64,000 nucleotides of DNA, from assembly GCF_002289565.1 (NCBI RefSeq), contig NZ_NTFY01000004.1, forward strand, positions 124,001-188,000, read 5' to 3'. The notes below the pieces were generated by a model. It was not told the DNA's origin and ran no database searches. It saw only the letters and a list, made by a program, of their open reading frames with translations. Numbering within the stretch: the stretch's first letter is position 1; the number at the start of each line of letters is the position of its first letter. Positions 1 through 9,660 of the stretch are shown in pieces. Origin of the DNA: Rhodopirellula sp. SM50 (lineage in GTDB: Bacteria > Planctomycetota > Planctomycetia > Pirellulales > Pirellulaceae). The position numbers and the translations under genes were made by a program.

Positions 1-1
1 G

Positions 2-400
2 TTCCGCAGCATCCGCTTGAGCTTCGAGGCCTCATTGCTCTGCGTGCTGCTACGCGACGAGCTGCGCCGCTTTGAAGAAGAAATCCACCGCGACGACCGC
101 TGCGTCATCTCCCAGGCTTCACTGTTGGAAATCTGGCAATCGCTTGTCCCCGGCAACGACGACGCGGTTCGCGCCAATCGCAACCTGGGCGGCCAGCTCC
201 GCAAATTGGAGGAACTCAAGTACGTCAAGCGTTTCGAGAAACAACCACCCAGCTGGGAAATTCGCCGCATCCTCAAAGCGAGGTTGCCGTTGGCGGAACT
301 GGAACGGCTGCGGACGGATCTGACCGCGGAACTGAAACGCCGCGAAGAACAGTCTGCGGACGCGGAACCCGAAGACGCCTTGGAGACAACGGATGACTGA
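2..400 (+). CDS. jetB: Wadjet protein JetB (MukE-like, DUF4194), 5'-truncated
   Basis: The reading frame is open from the first bases of the window, so the N-terminus is missing; about 132 residues are visible. In Wadjet systems JetB is the MukE-like winged-helix subunit that, with the kleisin JetA, clamps the SMC protein JetC and helps recognise small circular DNA. The visible part has the expected run 'SLLCVLLRDELRRFEEE', a central charged winged-helix-like stretch and an acidic, Glu/Asp-rich C-terminus. The stop overlaps the start of the SMC gene by 8 bp, and jetD overlaps that in turn, which is the standard order jetB-jetC-jetD. The family call depends mainly on this context, because the fragment alone is short. 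A TTG at 17 is only an internal codon, not a credible start. Confidence 0.8.
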   Translation, partial: FRSIRLSFEASLLCVLLRDELRRFEEEIHRDDRCVISQASLLEIWQSLVPGNDDAVRANRNLGGQLRKLEELKYVKRFEKQPPSWEIRRILKARLPLAELERLRTDLTAELKRREEQSADAEPEDALETTDD

Positions 401-3400
401 ATCCACGTCGCGGCCACGCCCTCTGTCGCTCTTTGACATCGGCGAGGATGCCGCCGAAACGCCCCGACCAAGTGGCTTTCGCCTGTCCACGTTCGAAGTC
501 TTCAACTGGGGGACGTTCGATGGCCAAGTCCATTCGTTCAAGCCCCACGGTGCCACGTCGCTGCTGGTGGGTGAAAACGGTGCCGGCAAGTCGACGCTCG
601 TCGACGCGATGCTGACCCTGCTGGTTCGTCCCGGTGTTCGCAACTACAACGTCGCCGCGGGGGCCACCAAAAAAGAACGCGACGAACGGACCTACATTCG
701 CGGCGCCTACGACCGTACCGCCGGCCGTGACGAGAAACCTCAAATCCAATACCTTCGCGATGGCAGTGGGTTTTACACCGCGCTGCTGGCGACCTTTGCC
801 AGCGGCAGCTCGGGCAAACAGTTCACACTCTGCCAGGTCATGTACTTGACCGCCTCGGGTGATCGAAAAATTTATTACGCATTCGACACCCAAGCCCGCA
901 GCATCGCCGGCGATCTGGGCGGGTTGAAGTCCGGCAGCGAGATCAAGTCCGACCTGACCGATCGTGGATTCCAGGTCACCGAAAGCTACAAACAGTACCA
1001 CGGTTGGTTCCAACGACAGGTCAAATTTCGCCCCAAGGCGATGGACATCTTCAATCAAACCGTCGCGGTCAAAGATGTCCAGCGCCTCGATCAGTTCATT
1101 CGTGACCATATGCTGGAAAAGAAACCTTGGAACGACAAGGTTTCCAGTCTGTTGCAGCATTTCGCCGAACTCAGCGAAGCACACCGCGCCCTCGTTCAAG
1201 TGCGCCAACAATCCGAGTTGTTGGCGCCCATCATCAAGACCGGCCGCCGTTATCGATCCGCTAACGATCAACTGCAACAAGCTCGCGACCAACATGAATC
1301 GGCGCCGTTGTTTTTCGACACTGCGATCGCCGACTTGCTGCGCCCACTGTGTGAACAATGGAAACTGCGGATCGAGCATCTGGACCAAGAGATTGAACTG
1401 CTCGACGCGTCGCTCCATGCCAGACGCAGCGATTCGGCACGGTTGGAACACGAGATTGCACACAGCGGCGGAGCCCGGTTGCAACGGCTGCCAGACTTGA
1501 TCGCCGCGGAGGAACAGCAGGCGAAATCGAAACGAGAAAAACGGCTGATCTTCGAAGCAAAACTGCAACAAGCCGGAATTCAGATTGCCATCAACAGCGC
1601 GCCACAGCTCGAAAAGGCGCACCAGCACATTTCGCAGACCCGACAAACGCTGATGGAACGTCGGCAGGCGGCCACCGAACAATTAAGTCGCTGCGATTAC
1701 GAACTGGGTGTCCTTCGGAACCGACTGGATGAAGATGCATCGGAGCTGGAATCGCTGCGGCGCCGCAAGGGCAACTTGCCGGACGCGTTCATCGAAGTCC
1801 GCGCGGCGATTTGTGCCGCGTTTAAATTGTCTCCTTCAGATCTTCCCTTTGCGGCCGAGTTGATCACCGTGAACCCCGAGCACGCCCGCTGGGAAGCGTC
1901 GATCGAACAGGTCCTGCATTCCTTCGCGCGCACCCTCCTGGTGCCGGACGATCTGTACGCCAAAGTTTCCGGTTACGTCGACGCCGAACGTCTGATCGAT
2001 GGCCGCGGTCGCGGGCTGCGATTGACCTACGACCGTGTCGCACCGACGGCATCGCCCAGCGACCCGGCCTCGGATGAATTGTCTCTGCCGGAAATGTTGC
2101 ACTACCGCGATGACCATCCACTGGCATCTTACGTCCGCGGTGAAGTTCTGCATCGCTTCGATCACCTCGCCTGTGAAACGATCGCGGAATTTCAAATGGC
2201 CAATCGACGGGCGATGACCATCCATCGACACGTCAAACAAAACCATCGCCAACACGCCAAAGACGATCGAAGCCGCCGAGACGACCGCCGACACTTCGTC
2301 CTCGGCTGGGACAACCGCTCCAAACGGCAAGCGTTGGAACAATCCATTCGCGACCAGCAAACACAAATTGCAACGCTGCAGTCACAGATCGCGTCGCTCC
2401 GCCGATCCAGCGATCAAGCCACATCACTCCTCACCGTGCTCGACGAACTGGCCGTGATGACGGATTTCGACGCCATGGACGATCACCGCCATGAGTTCGA
2501 TGCCTCGCAGCTGCGGTTGGAAAAAGAAAAACTGGAAGCGTCCAACGATCGCGTCAAAGAGCTGAAAGCCAAATTGGCTGACGTGAAAGCCGAGATCGAG
2601 GGGCTGGAGTTGGACCGTGATCGCAACTTCGACGAACGATCAAAAACGCAGCATCAGCTCGACAACGGCAACCGCACGCTTGACTCGGTCGAGGCCGGAC
2701 TGGTCGCGGCCCGTGACGAGGGTCGCCTTGATCGCGCACAACAACACTTTGCCGGAATCAACTCGCAACTGGGTGACCGAACGCTGACGATCGAAAACAT
2801 GGGACGGTTGCCCACCGAAGTCACTCATCAGCTTTCCGCTCAGGTCAGCGATCGAGAAAAACGTGTCAGTCCCATCCGCGACGAACTGACCCGGGCGATG
2901 GGTCGATTGTTGACGAAGTTCCCGGTCTTTGAGTCCGAATTGAGTCCGACACCGCAGTCGCTGCCCGATTTCGAGACGCTGCAACAACGAATCATTCAAG
3001 ACGATTTGCCCAGGCATGAACGCCGCTTTCGCCAACGATTGAAAGAAAAAGTGCTGCAGGAAATCGGCTTGCTGCACGGTTCACTGGAAGACGAACGCGA
3101 AGAGATTCGCAGCAAGATCGAGGTCCTCAACGAAGCCCTGCGACGACTCGATTGGAGACCGGGCACGTACATGCGGCTGGAACCGAGTGAGACCACCGAC
3201 GCGGAAATCCGTGACTTTCGCCGCGATTTGGCCGGCTGCTTGGAAGGCACGCTGGGCGGAACCGACGACGCCAACGAAGCCACGTTCAATCGCATCGAAA
3301 AACTCGTCGGGCGCTTGCGCGATGATGCCAACCTGCGCTGGCGCGAAAAGGTCATCGACGTGCGAAACTGGTTCAAATTCGCCGCCCGCGAGTACGATGC

Positions 3401-3800
3401 CGCCAGCGGAGACCCCGGCAGTTACTACGACGGCGGCACCGGCCAATCCGGTGGTGAAAAAGGCAAGCTGGCGTTTTTGGTGTTGGTCGCCGCAATTGCC
3501 TACCAATATGACTTGCGGCCCGATGATCCCGACAGCGATCGTTTTCATTTTGTCATGGTCGACGAAATGTTCTCCCGTAGCGACGACACGCGGGCCAAGT
3601 ACGCGCTCAACTTGTTCGCGCGCTTCGGGTTGCAATTGGCAATCGTCGCACCGTTGGATGCCAAGGCCAAGATCACCGAAAGCTATGTCGGGATGTACGG
3701 ACACATCATCAAAGACCCCGACACCAACCGCAGCGAACTGATCAGCTTGACGGCAGAACAATACCGGGACGTCCAGGGCGAGGAAAAGACAAACGGATGA
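393..3800 (+). CDS. jetC: Wadjet protein JetC, SMC/MukB-like ATPase
   Basis: A 1135-residue SMC-type ATPase, the motor of the Wadjet complex, which extrudes loops of plasmid DNA before cleavage by JetD. Walker A is GENGAGKST (about residues 60-68). Two long, Glu/Arg/Gln-rich coiled-coil arms (about 290-450 and 640-960) flank a hinge-like region. The ABC signature is SGGE at 1019-1022 and Walker B is VMVDE at 1054-1058, with Asp1057 and the catalytic Glu1058. The N-terminal 'FEVFNWGTFDG' before Walker A is typical of the MukB/JetC branch ('NWGTF'). The length fits JetC (about 1100 residues). It overlaps jetB by 8 bp and jetD by 4 bp (ATGA), implying translational coupling. I see no frameshift or missing ATPase residue, so the system is probably functional if jetA is present upstream. 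Confidence 0.9.
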   Translation: MTESTSRPRPLSLFDIGEDAAETPRPSGFRLSTFEVFNWGTFDGQVHSFKPHGATSLLVGENGAGKSTLVDAMLTLLVRPGVRNYNVAAGATKKERDERTYIRGAYDRTAGRDEKPQIQYLRDGSGFYTALLATFASGSSGKQFTLCQVMYLTASGDRKIYYAFDTQARSIAGDLGGLKSGSEIKSDLTDRGFQVTESYKQYHGWFQRQVKFRPKAMDIFNQTVAVKDVQRLDQFIRDHMLEKKPWNDKVSSLLQHFAELSEAHRALVQVRQQSELLAPIIKTGRRYRSANDQLQQARDQHESAPLFFDTAIADLLRPLCEQWKLRIEHLDQEIELLDASLHARRSDSARLEHEIAHSGGARLQRLPDLIAAEEQQAKSKREKRLIFEAKLQQAGIQIAINSAPQLEKAHQHISQTRQTLMERRQAATEQLSRCDYELGVLRNRLDEDASELESLRRRKGNLPDAFIEVRAAICAAFKLSPSDLPFAAELITVNPEHARWEASIEQVLHSFARTLLVPDDLYAKVSGYVDAERLIDGRGRGLRLTYDRVAPTASPSDPASDELSLPEMLHYRDDHPLASYVRGEVLHRFDHLACETIAEFQMANRRAMTIHRHVKQNHRQHAKDDRSRRDDRRHFVLGWDNRSKRQALEQSIRDQQTQIATLQSQIASLRRSSDQATSLLTVLDELAVMTDFDAMDDHRHEFDASQLRLEKEKLEASNDRVKELKAKLADVKAEIEGLELDRDRNFDERSKTQHQLDNGNRTLDSVEAGLVAARDEGRLDRAQQHFAGINSQLGDRTLTIENMGRLPTEVTHQLSAQVSDREKRVSPIRDELTRAMGRLLTKFPVFESELSPTPQSLPDFETLQQRIIQDDLPRHERRFRQRLKEKVLQEIGLLHGSLEDEREEIRSKIEVLNEALRRLDWRPGTYMRLEPSETTDAEIRDFRRDLAGCLEGTLGGTDDANEATFNRIEKLVGRLRDDANLRWREKVIDVRNWFKFAAREYDAASGDPGSYYDGGTGQSGGEKGKLAFLVLVAAIAYQYDLRPDDPDSDRFHFVMVDEMFSRSDDTRAKYALNLFARFGLQLAIVAPLDAKAKITESYVGMYGHIIKDPDTNRSELISLTAEQYRDVQGEEKTNG

Positions 3801-4954
3801 TCACGCCCGAAGCGATCGCCGACAAAGCGAAACGAATTTACCCCAAGGCGGTCAAGGCGTGGTTGTCGGAGCAACTGGACGCGTTCTTTCCGCATCGTGT
3901 GCCGGCCAACCTTGCCCTTCCAAAGGATCACGCCGCCGCGATCGAACAAGTCGACCGACTGCGTCAAGGTTCCAAAGACATCACCGGCAACGGTTACACC
4001 GTCCAATACGAATCGCGTCGTAGCCGAACGTATGGACTGAATCAATTTCCCACCGCGATCGTGATTGATTCGATGCAGGATCTGGTCCGTCTGGCCGGAT
4101 GTGTGCCGCAGTGGACCACGCTCCGCCAGGCAACCGAGACCCTTCGCCGCCGCAAGCCGGAACTGATGCGCTGGCTGATGCAACGCAGCAATTGGAAGCA
4201 GTTGTTGGAGGTCGCCGACGATCTGGATGAGTTATTGGACATCGTGGACTATTTCCAATCGCATCCGCGTCCGGATTGTTTCGCCCGCGAATTGCCGTTG
4301 GCGGTTTCTACCAAGCGACTGGAAACACATCGGCGTCGACTGGCAACGTGGCTGGACATGGTCATGCCACCGCACACCATCGACCATCGCTACGGCTACG
4401 ACGCGTTTGAACCGCGCTACGGATTGCGGTACGCCCGTCCGCATTTCTTGATGCGAATTCTGGATGACACGCTGCAATCCGAACTCGGTCTGCCGTTTGA
4501 CGAACTGTCGCTGCCCGCAGAGTCGCTTTCGCAGTTACCGATGACCGGAGCTAGGATTCTGATCGTTGAAAATAAAATCAATCTGTTGTCGTTGCCAAAG
4601 ATGCAACGCGGCGTGGCGTTGGGTGGCCTGGGCAACGGAGTGACTCAGTTGGCTGACGTCCGATGGCTTCATCTAAATCCTGTCTTTTACTGGGGAGACA
4701 TCGACGCCGATGGATTTGTCATCTTGGATCGATTGCGGCAAGCGTTGCCTGGCGTGCAAAGCCTGATGATGGACGGAACTGTGTTCGACCAATTCCAGGA
4801 CTTGGCCACCGCCGGCAATGGTTCACAACCAACAGAACTACCCCATCTAAACGACGGCGAACGAGCGTGTTACGAGCGGGTTTGTCGAACCAACCGACGG
4901 ATCGAACAAGAACACCTGCCGATGGAACGGTTGGTAGAGCTGATTCAGTCGTAG
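3797..4954 (+). CDS. jetD: Wadjet protein JetD (DUF3322/DUF2220, TOPRIM nuclease subunit)
   Basis: A 385-residue protein matching JetD, the endonuclease subunit of Wadjet, which is related to topoisomerase VI A / Spo11. The N-terminal half (about 1-190) fits the DUF3322 domain. The C-terminal half is the DUF2220/TOPRIM domain, with the acidic Glu258 in 'ILIVENK' and the metal-binding pair Asp301 and Asp303 in 'YWGDIDADGF'. These are the residues expected to chelate the magnesium used for DNA cleavage. The start overlaps the stop of jetC in an ATGA, so it is the last gene of the operon; nothing is fused or truncated. The next 370 bp hold only a repeat element. The family call rests on the TOPRIM motif, the length and the SMC neighbour. 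Confidence 0.88.
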   Translation: MITPEAIADKAKRIYPKAVKAWLSEQLDAFFPHRVPANLALPKDHAAAIEQVDRLRQGSKDITGNGYTVQYESRRSRTYGLNQFPTAIVIDSMQDLVRLAGCVPQWTTLRQATETLRRRKPELMRWLMQRSNWKQLLEVADDLDELLDIVDYFQSHPRPDCFARELPLAVSTKRLETHRRRLATWLDMVMPPHTIDHRYGYDAFEPRYGLRYARPHFLMRILDDTLQSELGLPFDELSLPAESLSQLPMTGARILIVENKINLLSLPKMQRGVALGGLGNGVTQLADVRWLHLNPVFYWGDIDADGFVILDRLRQALPGVQSLMMDGTVFDQFQDLATAGNGSQPTELPHLNDGERACYERVCRTNRRIEQEHLPMERLVELIQS

Positions 4955-4994
4955 GGTGGGTCAAACAAACACGGTCGTGCCGTATTCGAAGTCA

Positions 4995-5190
4995 CCCTCT
5001 CTGGGGGATGACGATTCTCCTACTGCAGGATTTTGCAAGCATTTAGATTCTCTCCCTCAGGGAGAGACGGCGTTTGCGCAGCAAGCAAACGCCAGAGAGG
5101 GCCGGCGCCGCAAAGTTCTTGGCGCCTTCCGCTACGACCAAATTCGTCACTTATACAATTGACGTCCCGCAGGGAGGGTCGAGCGGAGCG
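4995..5190. repeat. 190-bp inverted-repeat element, copy 1
   Basis: First of three copies in the window (others 15955-16257 and 32917-33101). Ends carry imperfect terminal inverted repeats (left GGGGATGACGATT, right AATTGACGTCCC). Inside are two hairpins: CTCTCCCTCAGGGAGAG at 5050-5066, and a perfect 9-bp stem, GGCGTTTGC/GCAAACGCC, at 5069-5093. No protein is encoded. It fills most of the gap between jetD and the radical-SAM gene; the rest of that gap (4955-4994, 5191-5324) shows nothing recognisable. It may be a MITE, a REP-like element or a small structured RNA. Confidence 0.8.
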
Positions 5191-5324
5191 TCGATGGTCA
5201 CCGCTGAGTCATTCCCCCCACAAAGAACCCTTCCATGCCGCGCGCACCCCGCGTCTAGCCGGCTTGCCTCGCGCCTATCCTACCCGTGTAATCCCCTCTT
5301 CTTACTCATCTCTCTGGTTCTGCT

Positions 5325-6587
5325 GTGGCGGAAATGGATGTTCGTGACAAACTTGCGATTCTCGCCGACGCGGCGAAATACGATGCCTCCTGTGCCAGCA
5401 GCGGCTCCAAGTCCACTCGGGCCGGCAGCAAGATCGGCAGCACCGAGGGGATGGGCATCTGCCACAGCTACACGCCGGACGGTCGATGCATCTCGTTGCT
5501 GAAAATCTTGCTGACGAACTATTGCATCTACGATTGTCAATATTGCGTCAATCGAATCTCCAGCGACACGCCGCGGGCGCGATTCTCCGTCGACGAAGTG
5601 GTCTCGTTGACGATCGAGTTTTACAAACGCAACTACATCGAAGGACTGTTCCTCAGTTCCGGCATCATCCAGACGTCCGATTACACGATGGAGCAACTGA
5701 TATCGGTCGCGAAGAAGTTACGAACGGACGAACATTACGGCGGTTACATCCATCTGAAAACCATCCCCAACGCCTCGCAGGCACTGATTCAAGAAGCCGG
5801 CCTCTGGGCTGACCGGTTGAGCGTCAACATTGAGCTGCCGACCGAAGGCGACCTACAAAAACTTGCCCCGGAGAAGAAGAAACCACAAATCGTCGATGCC
5901 ATGCAGGGGATTCGACAAAAGATTGACGAAACCAAAGACGATCAGAGTGCGGGGCTTCATCCGCCAAACTTTGCACCGGCCGGACAAAGCACCCAGATGA
6001 TCGTCGGAGCGACAGACACGCCCGACGTCGAAATCCTGAGAACGGCTTCACAGCTCTACGATGGACAGAACCTCCGACGCGTCTATTACTCGGCCTATAG
6101 CCCCATCCCGCACGCCGATGCCCGGTTGCCCGGCCAATCACCCCCGCTGGTCCGCGAACATCGGCTGTATCAAGCCGATTGGCTGATGCGGTTTTATGGA
6201 TTCGATGCCAGTGAGATTGTCGCCGAGGCCGATCAGAATCTTTCGCTCGATATCGATCCGAAACTGGCGTGGGCTCTGGCCAATCGGCATTTCTTTCCGG
6301 TCGATATTAATTGTGCCAGCCGCGAAGAGCTGTTGCGGATTCCCGGCATCGGCGCCCGAAGCGTCAAACGGATCTTGGGCATTCGCCGGCACAAGCACTT
6401 GCGCAGCGAAGACCTGAAGAAACTTCGCGTCGCCTGGAACAGGGCCAAGTACTTTGTGTTGACCGCGGATCACAATCCCGAGCTGGCCAATTTGGACAAG
6501 GCCGATCTCCGCAAGCGCGCCCAACCGCAACCGAAACAACTGATGTTGTTCGACACCCGCCAATCCGCACTGACCGGCGAGGTCTGA
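5325..6587 (+). CDS. Radical SAM protein of the UDG-linked family (putative DNA modification/repair)
   Basis: A 420-residue radical S-adenosylmethionine protein. The 4Fe-4S cluster cysteines are Cys67, Cys71 and Cys74 in 'NYCIYDCQYC', a CxxxCxxC motif. The C-terminal third contains a helix-hairpin-helix DNA-binding motif (INCASREELLRIPGIGARS, near residues 328-346). This combination, followed directly by a DUF4130-UDG gene, is the family known as the UDG-linked radical SAM protein. Its substrate is unknown; modification or repair of DNA bases is inferred from the HhH motif and the partner. The GTG at 5325 is one possible start and ATG 5334 is equally plausible. The partner gene starts 9 bp after the stop, so the two are cotranscribed. 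Confidence 0.88.
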   Translation: MAEMDVRDKLAILADAAKYDASCASSGSKSTRAGSKIGSTEGMGICHSYTPDGRCISLLKILLTNYCIYDCQYCVNRISSDTPRARFSVDEVVSLTIEFYKRNYIEGLFLSSGIIQTSDYTMEQLISVAKKLRTDEHYGGYIHLKTIPNASQALIQEAGLWADRLSVNIELPTEGDLQKLAPEKKKPQIVDAMQGIRQKIDETKDDQSAGLHPPNFAPAGQSTQMIVGATDTPDVEILRTASQLYDGQNLRRVYYSAYSPIPHADARLPGQSPPLVREHRLYQADWLMRFYGFDASEIVAEADQNLSLDIDPKLAWALANRHFFPVDINCASREELLRIPGIGARSVKRILGIRRHKHLRSEDLKKLRVAWNRAKYFVLTADHNPELANLDKADLRKRAQPQPKQLMLFDTRQSALTGEV

Positions 6588-6596
6588 GTTCACGTC

Positions 6597-8012
6597 ATGC
6601 GGTTTGTGAAGGTCCAGACGTTCGACCAGTGGCGAACTGAAGCGCGGCGGTTGCTCCTCTCCGGCGTGCCGCCGGAGCAGGTGGCCTGGATGGCCGACGA
6701 GGAACAACTTTCCTTGTTCGATTCAAATGGGGATGTGGAACTTCCCGAGACACAAGCTGCCTTCACCGTTCCCAAAGCGTTTTTGGAATTGGCCAAGATC
6801 GTCGCCTGTCATCGCGTTGCGACTCGATGGTCGTTGCTGTACCGGACCTTGTGGCGCCTGATGCATGGCCAGCGCCATCTGTTGCAGATCACAACCGACG
6901 AAGACGTTGACGCGTTAATGACGATGCGCAAAGCGGTCACGCGCGATGTTCACAAGATGAAGGCGTTCGTGCGGTTTCGCAAAGTGATCGATTCGGACGG
7001 ACGAGACGTCTACGTCGCGTGGCATCGTCCCGATCATCGCATCATCCGTTTAGCTGCCCCGTTCTTCAGCCGCAGATTCAACGGAATGCATTGGTCGATC
7101 CTCACGCCCGACGAATCGGTGAGCTGGGACCAGACGTCACTGCAGTACGGCCCCGGTGTCCCTGTCAGCGATGCCCCCGACGATGATGCGTTGGAAGAGC
7201 TTTGGAAAACGTACTACGCATCGATCTTCAATCCGGCCCGCGTGAAGGTCGACACGATGAAACGAGAGATGCCGGTGCGTCATTGGCCGACGCTGCCGGA
7301 AACGTCGCTGATCGCCGACTTGTTGCACACGGCTCCCGAGCGGGTGGCTGCGATGGTGGCTCAGAACGAGGGCTTCGCGGAAACGGCCATGCACTATATG
7401 CCCGAACGAATCGACCTGGAATCGTTGCGCGCTGCGGTCCTCGGCTGTCAGGCGTGTGATCTGCACCAACACGCGACACAACCCGTGTTCGGCGAGGGGC
7501 CACCGGATGCCAGAATTGTTTTGGTAGGCGAGCAGCCGGGGGATCGAGAAGATCTAGACGGACGCCCCTTCGTCGGTCCGGCCGGCAACCTGCTTGATGA
7601 TGCATTGAGACAAGCCGGGATCCGCCGCAGTGACGTTTATCTGACCAACGTCGTCAAGCATTTCAAATTCACCGAACCGACGACGTCGCGCGGCAAACGC
7701 CGACTGCACCAAAAGCCCAACGCACGCGAAGTGTTTGCCTGTCGGCCTTGGTTGGAAGCGGAATTGTCATTGATCCAACCCGTTGCGATTCTCTGTTTGG
7801 GAGCAACGCCATCGCAAGCATTGTTTGGACGCGACTTTCAAGTCTCCAAGCACCGCGGCGAGATCCGCGCGACCGATTGGTGCGATCGCACGATGGCCAC
7901 ATGGCATCCCGCGGCGATCCTCCGCATGCCCGACCAGCGCCGCCGAACCGAAATGCAACAACAACTCGTCGCCGACCTCACACGCATCCACCACGCCCAT
8001 CCCCCAACCTAA
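6597..8012 (+). CDS. DUF4130 - UdgX-type uracil-DNA glycosylase fusion
   Basis: A 471-residue two-domain protein. Residues about 1-250 fit DUF4130 (the companion domain of the UDG-linked radical SAM protein). Residues about 270-465 form a family-4-like uracil-DNA glycosylase with the active-site motif GEQPGDREDLDGRPFVGPAG starting at Gly311. Downstream is the loop KRRLH with His371. In UdgX this KRRxH loop replaces the usual arrangement and its histidine forms a covalent bond with the abasic sugar after uracil removal. The Cys in 'GCQACDLH' and later cysteines may bind an Fe-S cluster, as in family 4. The gene is coupled to the radical-SAM gene upstream (9-bp spacer). The C-terminus runs directly into a 21-bp repeat array. 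I am confident of the family; covalent uracil trapping is inferred from the motif. Confidence 0.88.
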   Translation: MRFVKVQTFDQWRTEARRLLLSGVPPEQVAWMADEEQLSLFDSNGDVELPETQAAFTVPKAFLELAKIVACHRVATRWSLLYRTLWRLMHGQRHLLQITTDEDVDALMTMRKAVTRDVHKMKAFVRFRKVIDSDGRDVYVAWHRPDHRIIRLAAPFFSRRFNGMHWSILTPDESVSWDQTSLQYGPGVPVSDAPDDDALEELWKTYYASIFNPARVKVDTMKREMPVRHWPTLPETSLIADLLHTAPERVAAMVAQNEGFAETAMHYMPERIDLESLRAAVLGCQACDLHQHATQPVFGEGPPDARIVLVGEQPGDREDLDGRPFVGPAGNLLDDALRQAGIRRSDVYLTNVVKHFKFTEPTTSRGKRRLHQKPNAREVFACRPWLEAELSLIQPVAILCLGATPSQALFGRDFQVSKHRGEIRATDWCDRTMATWHPAAILRMPDQRRRTEMQQQLVADLTRIHHAHPPT

Positions 8013-8094
8013 CAACCCACCGGGGACAGACCCCAACCCACCAACAACCCACCGGGGACAGACCCCAACCCACCGGGGACAGACCCCAACCCAG
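8013..8094. repeat. 21-bp tandem repeats with GGGGACAGACCCC core
   Basis: Three copies of CCACCGGGGACAGACCCCAAC, one separated by a short CCACCAACAA spacer, begin immediately after the stop of the UDG gene. Each core can fold as GGGG-ACAGA-CCCC. A degenerate relative follows at 8103-8118. The same core recurs in the array at 9661-9763 on the other side of the transposase gene. The remaining 8119-8292 holds an A/T-rich leader with CGTCAATTTTTTTACTTGAC at 8139-8158. Confidence 0.85.
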
Positions 8095-8292
8095 AACAAT
8101 GCCGGGGGCCTGTCCCCGCCTGATCTCGCAGGTTTATTCGTCAATTTTTTTACTTGACTTCCAGGGGCCATTCGGGTGGAATACGGATAGTTAGGCAGAG
8201 TATCACGATTACTCGTTCTTTTCGCTGCGAACGGTTGAGAAAGATCCTCAATCCCGCAGCAGTTTCCTGAAACGAGATGAGGAGACTCTGCG

Positions 8293-9396
8293 ATGGCAAG
8301 ATCCAATCGTTCCGAAGTGGTTGATCCGAGCGAAGTTCAAGTCTTTCACGTCATCAGCCGAACCACACGCGCTTGCTGGCTCTTCGGCGAGGATTCGATC
8401 TCTGGCAAGAACTACAACCACCGCAAAGCCTGGATCGAAGCGTACCTCCAACGCTTCGCAGCGTGCTTCGCGATCGACTTACTGTCCTTCGCCATTCTTT
8501 CCAATCACTTCCACCTCGTGCTGCGATCTCGGGCTGACATCGTAAAGACGTGGGGCGACACCGAAGTGGCCCGGCGCTGGCTGATGATTTGCCCCGAGCG
8601 ACGAGACGACCAGGGCAATCCGATGGCGCCGTCTCCGTCGGAACTGGATTGCATTCGGAAATGCCCCAAGAAGCTTGCCGAGATCCGCGCGCGGCTGAGC
8701 AACATTTCTTGGTGGATGCGTCTGTTGAATCAAAGAATCGCTCAGCGTGCCCACATGGAAGACGGCACGAGCGGGCATTTCTTCGAGGGACGCTTCAAAG
8801 CCGTTCCGCTGATCGATGAAGAGGCTGTTTTGGCCTGTTCTGTCTATGTCGATCTGAATCTTATCCGAGCGTGCCTCGCCGAGACGGTTGAGCTGAGTGA
8901 CCACACGTCGGCACAACGGCGGGTCGAATCAGTCCAGGCTTCACAGCAGGCTCCAGAGGACGAATCGAACGCGTCGGTTGATGACAAAACACCAGCCGCC
9001 GTGCCGCAAACTCGCCGTGCGGACGCCTTTCTTTCCCCCGTGAATCTTCACGAGGCAAACGCTCCCGTTGGACCGCAGCCGAGCAAAACGAACGCCCGCT
9101 GTAGCGACAAAGGCTTCCTTTCGATGAGCGAAGAGAACTACTTGGAAGTGTTGGACTGGAGCGCTCGTCATTTGGCTGCGGGCAAACGAGGCTGCACCCC
9201 GAAAGGATATCCGCCAATCCTGGAGCGTCTTGGTTTATCGCCGACGCTTTGGTTGTCGCTGGTCGCAAACTTCGGCAGCCTGTTTTCAGCCATTGCGGGG
9301 CGACCGGACCATCTCGATGCCCAGAGGACCAAGCAGACAGGGCGTCGTTTCCACGTTCCCCAGCAAGCCCGCGACCTATTCGGCCAAGCGGCTTAG
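8293..9396 (+). mobile_element. REP-associated tyrosine transposase (RAYT, IS200/Y1 family)
   Basis: A 367-residue single-stranded-DNA transposase of the Y1/HUH class. The metal-binding HUH motif is His72-Phe-His74 in 'SNHFHLVL'. A conserved segment follows with 'GHFFEGRFKAVPL' and 'YVDLNLIRACL', in which Tyr185 lies in the motif usually conserved in RAYTs; I cannot tell by eye which tyrosine is catalytic. The C-terminal 130 residues are less conserved. The start is supported by GGAG at 8281-8284, 8 bp upstream of ATG. There are no IS ends beside it; instead it is flanked by tandem GGGGACAGACCC repeats on both sides, the arrangement expected for a domesticated RAYT acting on REP-like palindromes. 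It appears intact. Confidence 0.85.
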
Positions 9397-9660
9397 CGAG
9401 CCCGCCTCTCAACTCACTCTCCCAAGGAATCGTCGCCACGCTGCTGAGCGTCGCATTGGGAGATGCACACAGTGACCGCGGAGGGCGACGCGAACGCGGC
9501 GAGTCACCAAATGACTTGCTCTTTTGTGTTGAGGAGCATTTTCGCGTTGTGTCCCGCGTCGAGGTTTGCCGTGCTGTCTCAGTCGGCCGCGATCACGCCG
9601 CGGTTACAACCTCAGCGCTGCCGCCAGCTCTTGGCTATCTCTGGCCGTCGCTAGCAACTA

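Noticed and set aside
273-1682. 469-codon minus-strand ORF opposite jetC
   Set aside because: Shadow of the SMC coding sequence, with no domain and no plausible start signal.
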